DNA of 64,000 bases, taken from the NCBI GenBank assembly GCA_964393975.1, contig CAYMVO010000001.1, positions 85,901 through 149,900 of the forward strand. The letters run 5' to 3'. A program made the translations under genes and the position numbers. Of the stretch, positions 27,385 through 35,713 are shown piece by piece (position 1 is the stretch's first letter; every line of letters starts with the position of its first letter). Source of the stretch: CALVNN01 sp964393975. GTDB lineage: Bacteria; Bacillota; Clostridia; Christensenellales; UBA1242. The notes beneath the pieces are model-generated. The model searched no databases. It saw nothing but the letters and a program-made list of their open reading frames with translations, and was not told the DNA's origin.

Positions 27385-28011
27385 TTATTCTATTAAAAAC
27401 TTCAATACAATTAAACTTATTAAAATTGCTTCTATTAAAGCAATCATCGCTAACATTATTAAATATGTAATCACTAATTTTTGAGGTAACATACAATCAC
27501 TATAACCCACTTTACCATATTTTTTATTATTTAAGCACCTATTAAAAAACATACAGGCACAATTAAAATAGATTGCAACACTTAAAAGCCAACACGGTAT
27601 AAATATGACTACCCCACAAAACACGCCACCTACACCCAATGTCAAAAAAATCAGTGTTATATTAAAACTAAAATTATACCCCCTATATAAAATACATAAA
27701 CCAATTAGCGGAGTCAACCAAATATTAAGAGAACATACGATAATAGCAACTAATAACAAGGCATCGTAAAATAATCTCAAAATCAAAAAAACAAAAAAAG
27801 ATATTTCATCATTAAAAAATCTTAGCAAAACAGTATCCATAAGAAGGTCAATTTTTTTATCACTAATTCCAGAAGCTGTAAATATTCCTATAAGCACTCC
27901 TACAACAAAAAACACCAATAACCCAATATAACAAAATTTATTGTCTAGGATATGGCGTTTTATCATTTGAAAATAATACGATTTCCTTCTACTACTCACA
28001 TAATCTATCAT
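27385..28011 (-). CDS. spoIIM: Probable stage II sporulation protein M
   Basis: Polytopic membrane protein of 208 residues with about five hydrophobic segments (near 28-48, 75-98, 102-122, 125-150, 180-205). The pattern of an N-terminal KRHILDNKF, a membrane helix, then ILRLFYDALLLVAIIV and a proline-containing helix IFIPCWLLSVAIYF resembles SpoIIM of the DUF95 family. SpoIIM, with SpoIID and SpoIIP, makes the peptidoglycan hydrolase complex that drives engulfment. It sits between spoIVB and dacF, where clostridial spoIIM genes are often found. Similarity is weaker than for the other sporulation genes. Confidence 0.65.
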   Translation of the reverse strand: MIDYVSSRRKSYYFQMIKRHILDNKFCYIGLLVFFVVGVLIGIFTASGISDKKIDLLMDTVLLRFFNDEISFFVFLILRLFYDALLLVAIIVCSLNIWLTPLIGLCILYRGYNFSFNITLIFLTLGVGGVFCGVVIFIPCWLLSVAIYFNCACMFFNRCLNNKKYGKVGYSDCMLPQKLVITYLIMLAMIALIEAILISLIVLKFLIE

Positions 28012-28043
28012 ATTTAATTATATGATGTAAGCAAACAATTTAT

Positions 28044-29279
28044 TTAATTATTAAGCATCCAATCAATATAAATACCAAACCCTCTCGTTGGATCATTAAC
28101 AAACACATGTGTAACAGCACCTATAATCTTACCATCTTGAATTATAGGACTACCACTCATCCCTTGAACTATGCCACCAGTTTTTTCTAGCAATCTCTTG
28201 TCGGTAACCTTTATCACCATACTTCGGTCACTACTATTTTTTTGATAATTCGTTTTGATGATTTCTATATCATACTCATCAACCACACCACCACTTAGAC
28301 AAGTCAAAATTTTTGCTTTACCAGGTTTTGCCGTGAGTCTACCACCTATCTTATAAGTTGCACCATTATTAAGCGAACTACCAGTATCAATATTACCAAA
28401 CACACCGTATTTATTGTTTTTATCTACTACTCCTTGCTCATTTTTCCCCGCGACAAACAAACCTCTCAACTCACCAGTCTTGCCCCGCTCACCTTTATTC
28501 ACACCTATAATATCGCATTCGTAAATTTCACCTCCCACAATTTGCATACATTCATCACTATCCCCCTCACATATACCATGTCCAAGTGCGCCAAATCTTC
28601 CATTATCTTTTCTAACAAAAGTCAGCGTTCCGACACCTGTAGCATCTTCCCTCACCCAGATACCAAGTTTATAACGATTAGTCACGTATTCCTTAGCGGG
28701 TGTAACACTGCCTGCTATTTCATTTCCATTTCTATAAGCAACTATTTCTAAAGGTTCTCCAGCGTATTCAGTCCTAAATAACAGTTCATCAATATCTTGC
28801 ATATTTGATACTTTAACTCCGTTCACACTTGCTATTCTGTCACCTATTTTAAAATTAGTTTCTTTAAAAGGATTGACACAACCTTCTTTTGTAATAACAT
28901 CATTAAACCCAACAATAATCACACCATTACACTTAAGAGCAAAGCCCAAAGCATTTCCGCCGGCAGTAACTTCATTGTTATGTATCAGATTAACATCTAC
29001 TTCTTTAATAGTTACTAAATTAAATAGTTTAATGTTTAATTTGCTAGTATCAACTTCACTAGTTGTACTAACAGTGGCTACACTATCATCTAACTCTAAT
29101 GACAAATACCGCCCCAACATTTTTTCCTTGTTTGCACTACAAACCTCTTCATAAGAAGTATACATATTGTTTGGTAAAGCATTAATAAAATCGTATGGTA
29201 GTGAGGCAAGTATAAAGCTAACACAGAAAATAATTACGTAAATAACCACACTAGCAATACGAGAAAAAAATTTTAACAT
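28044..29279 (-). CDS. spoIVB: SpoIVB serine peptidase
   Basis: Forespore-secreted S55 peptidase that triggers pro-sigma-K processing by cleaving SpoIVFA. The 411 residues have an N-terminal membrane signal (about 8-27), a PDZ domain (about 120-205, with IGDRIASVNGVKV) and the S55 catalytic domain. This domain has the His in FGALGHGICEGD and the Ser in VQGMSGSPIIQDGK, and ends at GFGIYIDWM. Usually recN lies before it and spo0A after; here spoIIM follows and spo0A is absent. The ribosome-binding site GAGGAG lies within a terminator-like hairpin immediately before the ATG. Confidence 0.96.
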   Translation of the reverse strand: MLKFFSRIASVVIYVIIFCVSFILASLPYDFINALPNNMYTSYEEVCSANKEKMLGRYLSLELDDSVATVSTTSEVDTSKLNIKLFNLVTIKEVDVNLIHNNEVTAGGNALGFALKCNGVIIVGFNDVITKEGCVNPFKETNFKIGDRIASVNGVKVSNMQDIDELLFRTEYAGEPLEIVAYRNGNEIAGSVTPAKEYVTNRYKLGIWVREDATGVGTLTFVRKDNGRFGALGHGICEGDSDECMQIVGGEIYECDIIGVNKGERGKTGELRGLFVAGKNEQGVVDKNNKYGVFGNIDTGSSLNNGATYKIGGRLTAKPGKAKILTCLSGGVVDEYDIEIIKTNYQKNSSDRSMVIKVTDKRLLEKTGGIVQGMSGSPIIQDGKIIGAVTHVFVNDPTRGFGIYIDWMLNN

Positions 29280-29281
29280 AA

Positions 29282-29312
29282 AAAACCACTCCTCTTAGAA
29301 GTAGTTTAATAA
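29282..29312 (-). terminator. Hairpin with T-run between recN and spoIVB, overlapping the spoIVB ribosome-binding site
   Basis: Minus-strand arms AAACTACTTC and GGAGTGGTTT pair over 10 bases (two G-U) around TAAGA and run into TTT before the ATG. It can end recN transcripts. The GGAG of the right arm is also the only Shine-Dalgarno for spoIVB. Confidence 0.65.
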
Positions 29313-29324
29313 AAAAATCATTAA

Positions 29325-31004
29325 TTATTCACAAGTACACTTGCCAATTTTTAACTCTCGTGATTTTTGTCGTAATGCCTTAGCGTATCCATACGAGCTA
29401 TCTTCCTTGAGACCACTTAAGCGCATAAGCTCCTTTATAACGCCATCTTCATCAATTTTATCAATAGTTGTTGTCGTGGACTCATTCATACTATGTTTTG
29501 AAATTAAATAATTTTGATCACCCATTGAAACTATTTGAGGCAAATGTGAAACAACCAAAACTTGATTTTTACAAGAAATTGAAGAAAGTTTTTCGGCAAC
29601 CTTATACCCTACATCACCGCTAATACCTGCATCAATCTCATCAAAGACAAGTGTACTAACACCCTCTTTACTCGCCACAACATCCTTATATGCCAGCATA
29701 AACCGAGAAAGTTCGCCACCGCTAATAACCTTAGATAAAGAACGAACTGGTTCACCCTCATTAGCGCTAAACGCAAACTCAATATCATCAGTACCACTTA
29801 AAGTTGGTTCACATTTTTCAAACAAAACTTCAAATTTAGCACCTTTCATATTAAGTTCCGCAAGCCTTTTTTCTATATCAACACTCATCTTTTTAGCAAT
29901 TCGCATTCTAATATTTGTCAGTTTTTCACACTCGCCTTTAATCAAAGCATTCAGTACATCACGCTCATTTTGTAGTTTTTGTATGTACTCATCATCATTT
30001 TTAAAATTCATCAATTTATTTATAGCATTCGCATAAAACTCTTTCACATCACCATATTTACGACTTAATGTTTTATATGTATCCAACCTCTCTTCAATGG
30101 CGTTTAACTCATTTTGATCATAATACAAACTATCCGCCAAAGACCTACACGAATCAGCAATATCATCAAATTCTAAAACAACGGAACGCATTCTATCACT
30201 AAGTTCATTATACTCTTCGCCAACATCGCTTATGTTATCCAAAGATATAGAACATTCTCTAAGCAATGCACCTACACCCGTTCCTGCGTAATCATCCACA
30301 ATTTCAACAACAGTATTTAACGAACGCGCAATTCTTTCCATTGAAAGCATCATAGTCCTTTTGTCGTTTAATTCATCTTCTTCGCCGTCTTTCAAGTTTG
30401 CTTTCTCAATCTCATCAATTTGGTACTCAAGAATCTCGACAGCTTTTGCCCTCTCTACCGGATCTGCAATATGCTCATTAAACAATTTATCCAGATCTCC
30501 TTTTTTAGTAAATAGTTGCTTTAAATTTTCTTTTACAGGAGTCATCTCTCCCTCATCCAAAGAATCTAAAACGCTTAAATGCTTATTTACATTTAACAAT
30601 TCGTACGAATCAAACTGTCCATAAAAATCAACTAACGAGGATGCAATACTTTTCAGCATGCTAAGAGTAGCCATACAGCCATTTATGCGTATGTCGCTTT
30701 TACCATCTTGCTTTAATGTTCTAGAAATAATTAGGTAATCATCCTCACAATCAATATTCAATTCTTTTAATATATCTATAGTATTAGAATTTAGTTTACT
30801 AAAGACAACCTCTACTCTTAATTCATTTTCACCATTTCTGATATTTTGTTTATCAGACCTAGCACCAAGCGCAAACCTAATCGCATTCAAAATAATACTC
30901 TTTCCCGCGCCCGTTTCTCCCGACAAAACGTTTAAGCCCTCACCAAATTCTATCTCATGAAGTCTTATAAGTGCAAAATTTTTTATCTTAATAAAGTTTA
31001 ACAT
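29325..31004 (-). CDS. recN: DNA repair protein RecN
   Basis: SMC-like ATPase of double-strand-break repair. The 559 residues have Walker A LSGETGAGKSIILNA (about 29-43), a coiled-coil middle region (about 155-365), the ABC signature SKVISGGELSRFMLA (about 425-440), Walker B TLVFDEIDAGISG and the switch VVSHLPQIVSMGD. Length and motif order are standard. It follows argR with 12 bases between, the normal clostridial argR-recN-spoIVB order. AAAGGA precedes the ATG. Confidence 0.97.
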   Translation of the reverse strand: MLNFIKIKNFALIRLHEIEFGEGLNVLSGETGAGKSIILNAIRFALGARSDKQNIRNGENELRVEVVFSKLNSNTIDILKELNIDCEDDYLIISRTLKQDGKSDIRINGCMATLSMLKSIASSLVDFYGQFDSYELLNVNKHLSVLDSLDEGEMTPVKENLKQLFTKKGDLDKLFNEHIADPVERAKAVEILEYQIDEIEKANLKDGEEDELNDKRTMMLSMERIARSLNTVVEIVDDYAGTGVGALLRECSISLDNISDVGEEYNELSDRMRSVVLEFDDIADSCRSLADSLYYDQNELNAIEERLDTYKTLSRKYGDVKEFYANAINKLMNFKNDDEYIQKLQNERDVLNALIKGECEKLTNIRMRIAKKMSVDIEKRLAELNMKGAKFEVLFEKCEPTLSGTDDIEFAFSANEGEPVRSLSKVISGGELSRFMLAYKDVVASKEGVSTLVFDEIDAGISGDVGYKVAEKLSSISCKNQVLVVSHLPQIVSMGDQNYLISKHSMNESTTTTIDKIDEDGVIKELMRLSGLKEDSSYGYAKALRQKSRELKIGKCTCE

Positions 31005-31016
31005 AGTAACATCCTT

Positions 31017-31475
31017 TTATGAATACATCAATTTACTAACTGCGTTACTAGCACAATTGGAATGATCAAAATCTTCAAAATACAAAGTCACGGTGTCTTC
31101 ACCATACACAGAACCTATAATATCTTCTATACCTATTTTATCGATAAAAGAATTTACAGCACTCGCAAGACCTTTTATCGTCTTAATCATCAAGACATTA
31201 TTCATAAGTCTAAAACTCAAAACGCTTTCCTTAAAAATATTAACATACTTGCTAGATATATTTTGTTCAGTAGCGGTCTCAATATACGCATATTTGTACT
31301 TTTTATTAGGTGACATTATCTTTATCAAACCAAGCTCTTTAATATCACGACTAATTGTTGCCTGAGTTATATCAAAATTAGCTTGTCTTAACAACTCCAC
31401 TAACTCCTCTTGCTTCTCAATCTCGTGTGTACTTATCAATTCTAAAATCTTTGACTGCCTCAAACTTCTGGCCAT
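31017..31475 (-). CDS. argR: Arginine repressor
   Basis: Hexameric arginine-responsive transcription regulator of 152 residues. An N-terminal winged helix (about 1-70, with SRDIKELGLIKI) precedes the C-terminal oligomerisation and arginine-binding domain with SVYGEDTVTLYF. I start at MARSLRQSKIL because GAGGTGA is placed correctly before that ATG; a longer frame extends 20 codons upstream without support. ARG-box-like operators lie 68-143 bases upstream, so autoregulation is likely. No arginine biosynthesis gene is in the window; the gene is kept in its recN-linked location. Confidence 0.95.
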   Translation of the reverse strand: MARSLRQSKILELISTHEIEKQEELVELLRQANFDITQATISRDIKELGLIKIMSPNKKYKYAYIETATEQNISSKYVNIFKESVLSFRLMNNVLMIKTIKGLASAVNSFIDKIGIEDIIGSVYGEDTVTLYFEDFDHSNCASNAVSKLMYS

Positions 31476-31542
31476 AATCTCACCTCGTAAAATTATATTC
31501 AGTGACATTATACATAAAAAATTTCTTGAAAGCAAGTACTTT

Positions 31543-31618
31543 TGTATAAATATTCACGATATTTTTTATATTTATACAGCATATACAATGAATAATTATG
31601 CAGTGAATATTTATACAA
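31543..31618 (-). promoter_or_regulatory. Cluster of three ARG-box-like operators upstream of argR
   Basis: Three sites match TGNATWWWWATNCA: one at 31543-31558 (minus-strand CGTGAATATTTATACA), one at 31588-31603 (ATGAATAATTATGCAG) and one at 31603-31617 (GTGAATATTTATACA). The first and third share 15 identical bases in opposite orientation. A TATAAT lies just upstream near 31640 on the minus strand, with a weak -35. Confidence 0.7.
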
Positions 31619-31679
31619 TTTATACAACAACCACATTATATAGTGTATTTTAATATTAAAGCATACTATATAGAGTATA

Positions 31680-32279
31680 TTATCTAAATATAAGGCTTAA
31701 ACACCTGCCCGCACTAAGTAATATTTTCTCACTATTTTTCACGGCGAAACCTTTTTCTAATGATTTACCAAATATTGTTATACCTGCTATTAAACCACTA
31801 ACTAAAGCGCTTACCAAGACTGAAAGAGTTTGATTTGCCCCCTCACCTATTAATCTAGCAACAATAGCAACTCCCGATGCACCGCACAAAATCCCGCAAA
31901 CATCTCCAATAATATCACAACAAATAACGGAAACTTTTTCTGCGTTACAAACCAAAATCAACGACTGTTTAGCGCCTTTTACCCCATTCCTCTCATAGTC
32001 CTCAAACACCTTTTCATCACAAGATGTCGTAGCGACACCAATGCAATCAAAAAAAATACCGATAACCATTAACACTACTATAACTAGTAACGAAACAATT
32101 AAAGATGCCGATGTCAAAGCCAACTCGCTAAGTATAGAAAACATTATTGATAATGCTAATGTCAAAAACAACACCCTTACACACCAAGACCAATTTATAA
32201 ACTTTTTTTTAGCGTAAATAGTAACCCTTCTCTTCTTATTTTGTTGTTTAATTTTTTCAAAATCACTTATTTCATTCAT
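31680..32279 (-). CDS. DUF21/CorB-like membrane protein
   Basis: A 199-residue integral membrane protein with about four hydrophobic segments (near 32-52, 57-78, 115-145, 152-172). FFDCIGVATTSCDEKVFEDY and VCDICGILCGASG-like blocks resemble the membrane part of the CNNM/CorB (DUF21) group, but the CBS domains are absent; the match is from memory and only partial. The C-terminal KSLEKGFAVKNSEKIL may contact the interface. I start at the ATG giving MNEISD, with AGGTG upstream. It occupies the stretch between xseB and argR where ispA-dxs-tlyA-nadK usually lie. Substrate not known. Confidence 0.6.
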   Translation of the reverse strand: MNEISDFEKIKQQNKKRRVTIYAKKKFINWSWCVRVLFLTLALSIMFSILSELALTSASLIVSLLVIVVLMVIGIFFDCIGVATTSCDEKVFEDYERNGVKGAKQSLILVCNAEKVSVICCDIIGDVCGILCGASGVAIVARLIGEGANQTLSVLVSALVSGLIAGITIFGKSLEKGFAVKNSEKILLSAGRCLSLIFR

Positions 32280-32287
32280 ACTCACCT

Positions 32288-32318
32288 ACAAAAAAACAAA
32301 TCCTAAAAATAGGATTTG
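32288..32318 (-). terminator. Terminator after xseB
   Basis: Minus-strand perfect 9-base stem CAAATCCTA/TAGGATTTG with a TTTT loop, followed by TTTTTTT. It closes the nusB-xseA-xseB transcript. Confidence 0.92.
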
Positions 32319-32354
32319 ATATATTATATTTTTATTTTATTGCAAGTAGAACGC

Positions 32355-32561
32355 TTACTTCATTTCTTCTTCAACATATTTATCTGATTCTTGCTTTATT
32401 TGTAATAGTTTGCCTTTTTGAGCATTCAACTCATCTAAAAGTCTTTTCCTGCAATCACAAGCCTCTTCAAAAAGCTTAACGCTTTCATCTAATCCTTTGT
32501 CTCCATTTTCAAGCAAACTAACTATTTCATTCAATCTTTTATAGTCTTCCTCAAAGTTCAT
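32355..32561 (-). CDS. xseB: Exodeoxyribonuclease VII small subunit
   Basis: Small helical subunit of exonuclease VII, 68 residues, with the family pattern FEEDYKRLNEIVSLLENGD followed by LDESVKLFEEACDCRK. It follows xseA with one base between the reading frames, and a terminator follows it. Full length. Confidence 0.95.
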   Translation of the reverse strand: MNFEEDYKRLNEIVSLLENGDKGLDESVKLFEEACDCRKRLLDELNAQKGKLLQIKQESDKYVEEEMK

Positions 32562-32562
32562 A

Positions 32563-33750
32563 TTATTCTCCTTTTATATCTATAACATTTGTATATATTA
32601 CACCATCTTTAATTTTCACAACCAACTCATCTGCTTTCGCCACATCTTTAATACTAGTCACCACTCTCCCGTGTGTCTCTAACTTTGCATATCCTTTGTC
32701 CAACATTTGATTTGGATTTAACATATCAAGACTCTTACTCATAACCAACAAATTTGAAGTAATTGTCTCAGCTTTTAGAGATGCTAAATGATAAATATCT
32801 TGATAAAAACTTTCAATGCGTGATTTTATTTGTATAATAGTAGAATTAAAGTTTGTAACCAATTTATCTATACAGGAATTAATCTTACTCTCCAAGACCT
32901 TATATCTAGCATTTAATACATTCTCTATTCGTAATATCGCTTTGTCGATATATTCAATCACCGCTCCACGGTCTATCACAGCTAACTCTGCACCCGCAGA
33001 CGGTGTTGGGGCGCGCAAGTCTGAAACAAAGTCTATTATACTATAATCTGTCTCATGCCCCACCGCTGAAATAATAGGCTTTTTACAATTAAAAGTTGCT
33101 CTAGCTACAATTTCAGTATTGAATGGCATCAAATCTTCAAAGGAGCCACCTCCTCGAGCCACAATAACCACATCCACTTTATCATAATCACTAAAAAAGT
33201 TTATACCTTCCGCGATTTGTTCTTCTGAGCCCACACCTTGAACCTTTACAGGATACAACACAATATCAACGCTATCATTTCTACGAGTGGTCACATTGAT
33301 GATATCTTGAATGACCGCACCTGTACTAGATGACACCACGCCAATACGCTTGACAAATTTTGGAATAGGTTTTTTATATTTCACATCGAACAAGCCCTCA
33401 GACTCAAGTTTTTGTTTCAATTCTAAATATTTTTGATACAAAACGCCCTTGCCGTAAGGAACTACTTCACGCGCAATGAAAGTCAGTTTTCCACCCTTCA
33501 TATAAAATTGTGGCGTACCAGTAAGAAGAACCTGCTCACCATTAACCAAAATATCTTTGTTAGATAACCCAAACACCATACATTGAATAAGCGCTTTTTC
33601 ATCCTTAATATTAAAATAAATGTTACCATTAGATACGCTAGCGTTACTGACTTCGCCATACATTTTTACATTATGCAAAACCTCTTCTGCACTAAAAATT
33701 CTATAAATGTACTCACTAATTTGAGATACAGTAAAAACCATTTCCCCCAT
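32563..33750 (-). CDS. xseA: Exodeoxyribonuclease VII large subunit
   Basis: Catalytic subunit of the single-strand exonuclease VII. The 395 residues have an N-terminal OB-fold (about 1-100, with VYGEVSNASV-like MYGEVSNASVSNGNIYF). The core follows with IGVVSSSTGAVIQDI, VIVARGGGSFEDLMPFN, AVGHETDYSIIDFVSDLRAPTPSAGAE; only short parts are needed. Helical segments and a C-terminal beta part (LDKGYAKLET) complete it. It lies 5 bases after nusB and before xseB. The ATG at 33750 is used, with a second ATG three codons later. Confidence 0.96.
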   Translation of the reverse strand: MGEMVFTVSQISEYIYRIFSAEEVLHNVKMYGEVSNASVSNGNIYFNIKDEKALIQCMVFGLSNKDILVNGEQVLLTGTPQFYMKGGKLTFIAREVVPYGKGVLYQKYLELKQKLESEGLFDVKYKKPIPKFVKRIGVVSSSTGAVIQDIINVTTRRNDSVDIVLYPVKVQGVGSEEQIAEGINFFSDYDKVDVVIVARGGGSFEDLMPFNTEIVARATFNCKKPIISAVGHETDYSIIDFVSDLRAPTPSAGAELAVIDRGAVIEYIDKAILRIENVLNARYKVLESKINSCIDKLVTNFNSTIIQIKSRIESFYQDIYHLASLKAETITSNLLVMSKSLDMLNPNQMLDKGYAKLETHGRVVTSIKDVAKADELVVKIKDGVIYTNVIDIKGE

Positions 33751-33755
33751 ACCGC

Positions 33756-34178
33756 TTAAGCAACCACCTTACTTAAAACGCCGTGTACAAATTTATAGCT
33801 TTTTTCATCGCTATACTTTTTTGAAAGTTCGACAGCTTCATTAATAACCACTTTAAAACCAGTCTCTTTGTAATACTCTAACTCACACACCGCTATCATT
33901 AATATAGCTAAATCACTTTTGTAAATCCTATCAAGACTATAATTAGTGATATTCTTAGCGAGCACATCCAAAATTTGATTAGAATGACTTAAGGTGGTCT
34001 TAGCGAGTTCTACACCGAACTCAGCATCTTCCTTTGTTAAATTATTTTCATTGAGATAGTCCTCAATATTAAAACATTCATTCACATCGACATTACCAGT
34101 CTTTAGGTTATCCAACCCAACAAAAAGACTTGAAAAAACTATTTTAAAACCTAACTCTCTTGACTTTTTTCTACTCAT
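33756..34178 (-). CDS. nusB: Transcription antitermination protein NusB
   Basis: All-helical RNA-binding protein, 140 residues, that with NusE (S10) supports rRNA antitermination. SRKKSRELGFKIVFS starts the fold and YKSDLAILMIAVCELEY and FKVVINEAVELSKKYSDEKSYKFVHGVL are the conserved C-terminal helices (cited in part). The ATG giving MSRKKS is selected because GGGAG lies 8 bases upstream; a TTG five codons earlier overlaps that Shine-Dalgarno. It is preceded by a hairpin that may reduce transcription from the spoIIIA-asp23 unit. Confidence 0.94.
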   Translation of the reverse strand: MSRKKSRELGFKIVFSSLFVGLDNLKTGNVDVNECFNIEDYLNENNLTKEDAEFGVELAKTTLSHSNQILDVLAKNITNYSLDRIYKSDLAILMIAVCELEYYKETGFKVVINEAVELSKKYSDEKSYKFVHGVLSKVVA

Positions 34179-34197
34179 ACTTAATTCTCCCAAACGA

Positions 34198-34230
34198 CAA
34201 AAAAGCTTTTAATGAAATTTAAAAGCTTAA
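34198..34230 (-). terminator. Terminator between asp23 and nusB
   Basis: Minus-strand AAGCTTTTAA pairs with TTAAAAGCTT across an ATTTCA loop, followed by TTTT. It overlaps the asp23 stop codon. Confidence 0.75.
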
Positions 34231-34604
34231 TTTTGCGACTCCTCTCCATCGTTAAACACAACACCTACCACATGTACATTTATCTTTTCTATAGATAGAT
34301 TTACCATAGTACCAATGCTGTTTTTGATGTTTTGCTGTATCTTATAAGTAACTTCTGGTACATTATAATTTTGATAAACATTAATGTAAACATCAACAAC
34401 AATCTTATTATCTGCAACAAATTTAATCTTAGCACCGTTGTAGTAATTGCTAGACAATTTATCTTTTATCCTACTTGTAAACCTATCATCCATACTAGCA
34501 ACACCAGTAATTTCTTTTGTCGCTAATGAAATTATAGAAAGTATATTATTTTTGTTGCAAAACACTACTCCGTCACTAGAATTTTTTTCAATTTGATTAG
34601 TCAT
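34227..34604 (-). CDS. Asp23/Gls24 family envelope stress protein
   Basis: Small alpha/beta protein of the Asp23 (YloU/AmaP-associated) family, 125 residues. The family pattern is NNILSIISLATKEITGVASM, then KFVADNKIVVDVYINVYQNYNVPEVTYKIQQNIKNS and INVHVVGVVF; cited for its hydrophobic alternation only. It stands between spoIIIAH and nusB, exactly where Clostridia keep it. The exact role is unclear; the Staphylococcus relative is membrane-associated and linked to envelope stress. Confidence 0.9.
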   Translation of the reverse strand: MTNQIEKNSSDGVVFCNKNNILSIISLATKEITGVASMDDRFTSRIKDKLSSNYYNGAKIKFVADNKIVVDVYINVYQNYNVPEVTYKIQQNIKNSIGTMVNLSIEKINVHVVGVVFNDGEESQN

Positions 34605-34676
34605 ACAAAACCCTTCTTTGTCTTTTTTAGTTAGTATAACACATTAACTAAAAATTTTCAATGATTTTATGTATGT

Positions 34677-35153
34677 TTATTCTACAGGAATAATTTTTAT
34701 ATTATCAATAGATTTTCCCGTTTGCTCTTCAATAACACTCACTATTTGACTCACTTCACCTGCAGTTAACTCAGCTGACTTAACAATTACATTTACATTG
34801 TTAGTAGTATTAGTCACAACAACATCATCAAACCCCTTCGCCTTAATTAAACCCTCAATGACAAGTTCCAACTCCATAGTTTGCACCAAAGAGACCTTTT
34901 TATCCTCCGCTGTCTTTTTTGCCTCATCTGTGCTTGACTCATTTTTTATGATAGCATCCAAATACATAATTTCTTGATTACGAGTATTTATTCTATCCGT
35001 TCTATAAGTGGCGAAAAAACTTGCTTGTGATGTATTATTATTGTTTGACACATTAGATACGCTGTTATTTAGTGCAATATTTAAATACCCACTCACCACC
35101 AACAAAACAGCCATTACTGATAAAATTATAATTTTTTTCTTCCTAGATAACAT
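34677..35153 (-). CDS. spoIIIAH: Stage III sporulation protein AH
   Basis: Mother-cell membrane protein of the A-Q channel that links mother cell and forespore. It has 158 residues: a short cytosolic KKK, one membrane helix (about 8-27), then an extracytoplasmic region ending in the YscJ/FliF-like ring-building fold (about 90-158, with DVVVTNTTNNVNVIVKSAELT). It is the last gene of the spoIIIA operon, with AGGAG before the ATG. Confidence 0.95.
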   Translation of the reverse strand: MLSRKKKIIILSVMAVLLVVSGYLNIALNNSVSNVSNNNNTSQASFFATYRTDRINTRNQEIMYLDAIIKNESSTDEAKKTAEDKKVSLVQTMELELVIEGLIKAKGFDDVVVTNTTNNVNVIVKSAELTAGEVSQIVSVIEEQTGKSIDNIKIIPVE

Positions 35154-35170
35154 ATTTTACTCCTTTTTAT

Positions 35171-35713
35171 TTAATTTCCTACAAACACTTCAACATTTTG
35201 TGCGTTAACCTCTAACACCGCTTGGACAGCCTTTAGAAGTTCCAATCTCACTTGTACATTATTAGCACCTTGTGCGACCACAATCACCCCTTTTATCTTG
35301 GGTAACTTTTCTACCAAAACAATCGGTTCATTCCCAACAATAGTTGGTTTTTCAACAATAGTAGTAGAACTGTTAGAATTACTTGTTCCACTACTGGAAT
35401 TTGTTTTCTCTTCTGTAGATGTAGCAATAACTATTTCTGAGCCACTTTCCACGGTTACTAAAACATTGACTTTACCCGCCCCCTTCACGTTAGATAATAC
35501 GTTGCTAAGTCGTTTTTCAAGACTTTGAACATACTCATCGGTACTTAAAGACACTTCTTCCTTGTCATCCTTAAACAAACTACTAGCAGATGTGTAAATA
35601 AATATTGCCACAATAATTAGCCCAACGACAATTAACCATTCTGTTTTTTTACCCTTTTTTAATTCTTCAAAAAACTTCGTCATCCTTAATTTTAAAGGCT
35701 TCGTTTCACTCAT
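35171..35713 (-). CDS. spoIIIAG: Stage III sporulation protein AG
   Basis: Ring-forming component of the SpoIIIA-SpoIIQ channel, 180 residues. After a basic N terminus there is one membrane helix (about 27-45, LIVVGLIIVAIFIYT). A Ser/Thr/Asn-rich linker (about 110-125) interrupts the ring-building motif fold, whose C-terminal half is IKGVIVVAQGANNVQVRLEL. I start at MSETKPLK, with GGAGG 10 bases upstream, rather than 15 codons earlier inside spoIIIAF; this leaves an 8-base overlap. Confidence 0.94.
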   Translation of the reverse strand: MSETKPLKLRMTKFFEELKKGKKTEWLIVVGLIIVAIFIYTSASSLFKDDKEEVSLSTDEYVQSLEKRLSNVLSNVKGAGKVNVLVTVESGSEIVIATSTEEKTNSSSGTSNSNSSTTIVEKPTIVGNEPIVLVEKLPKIKGVIVVAQGANNVQVRLELLKAVQAVLEVNAQNVEVFVGN

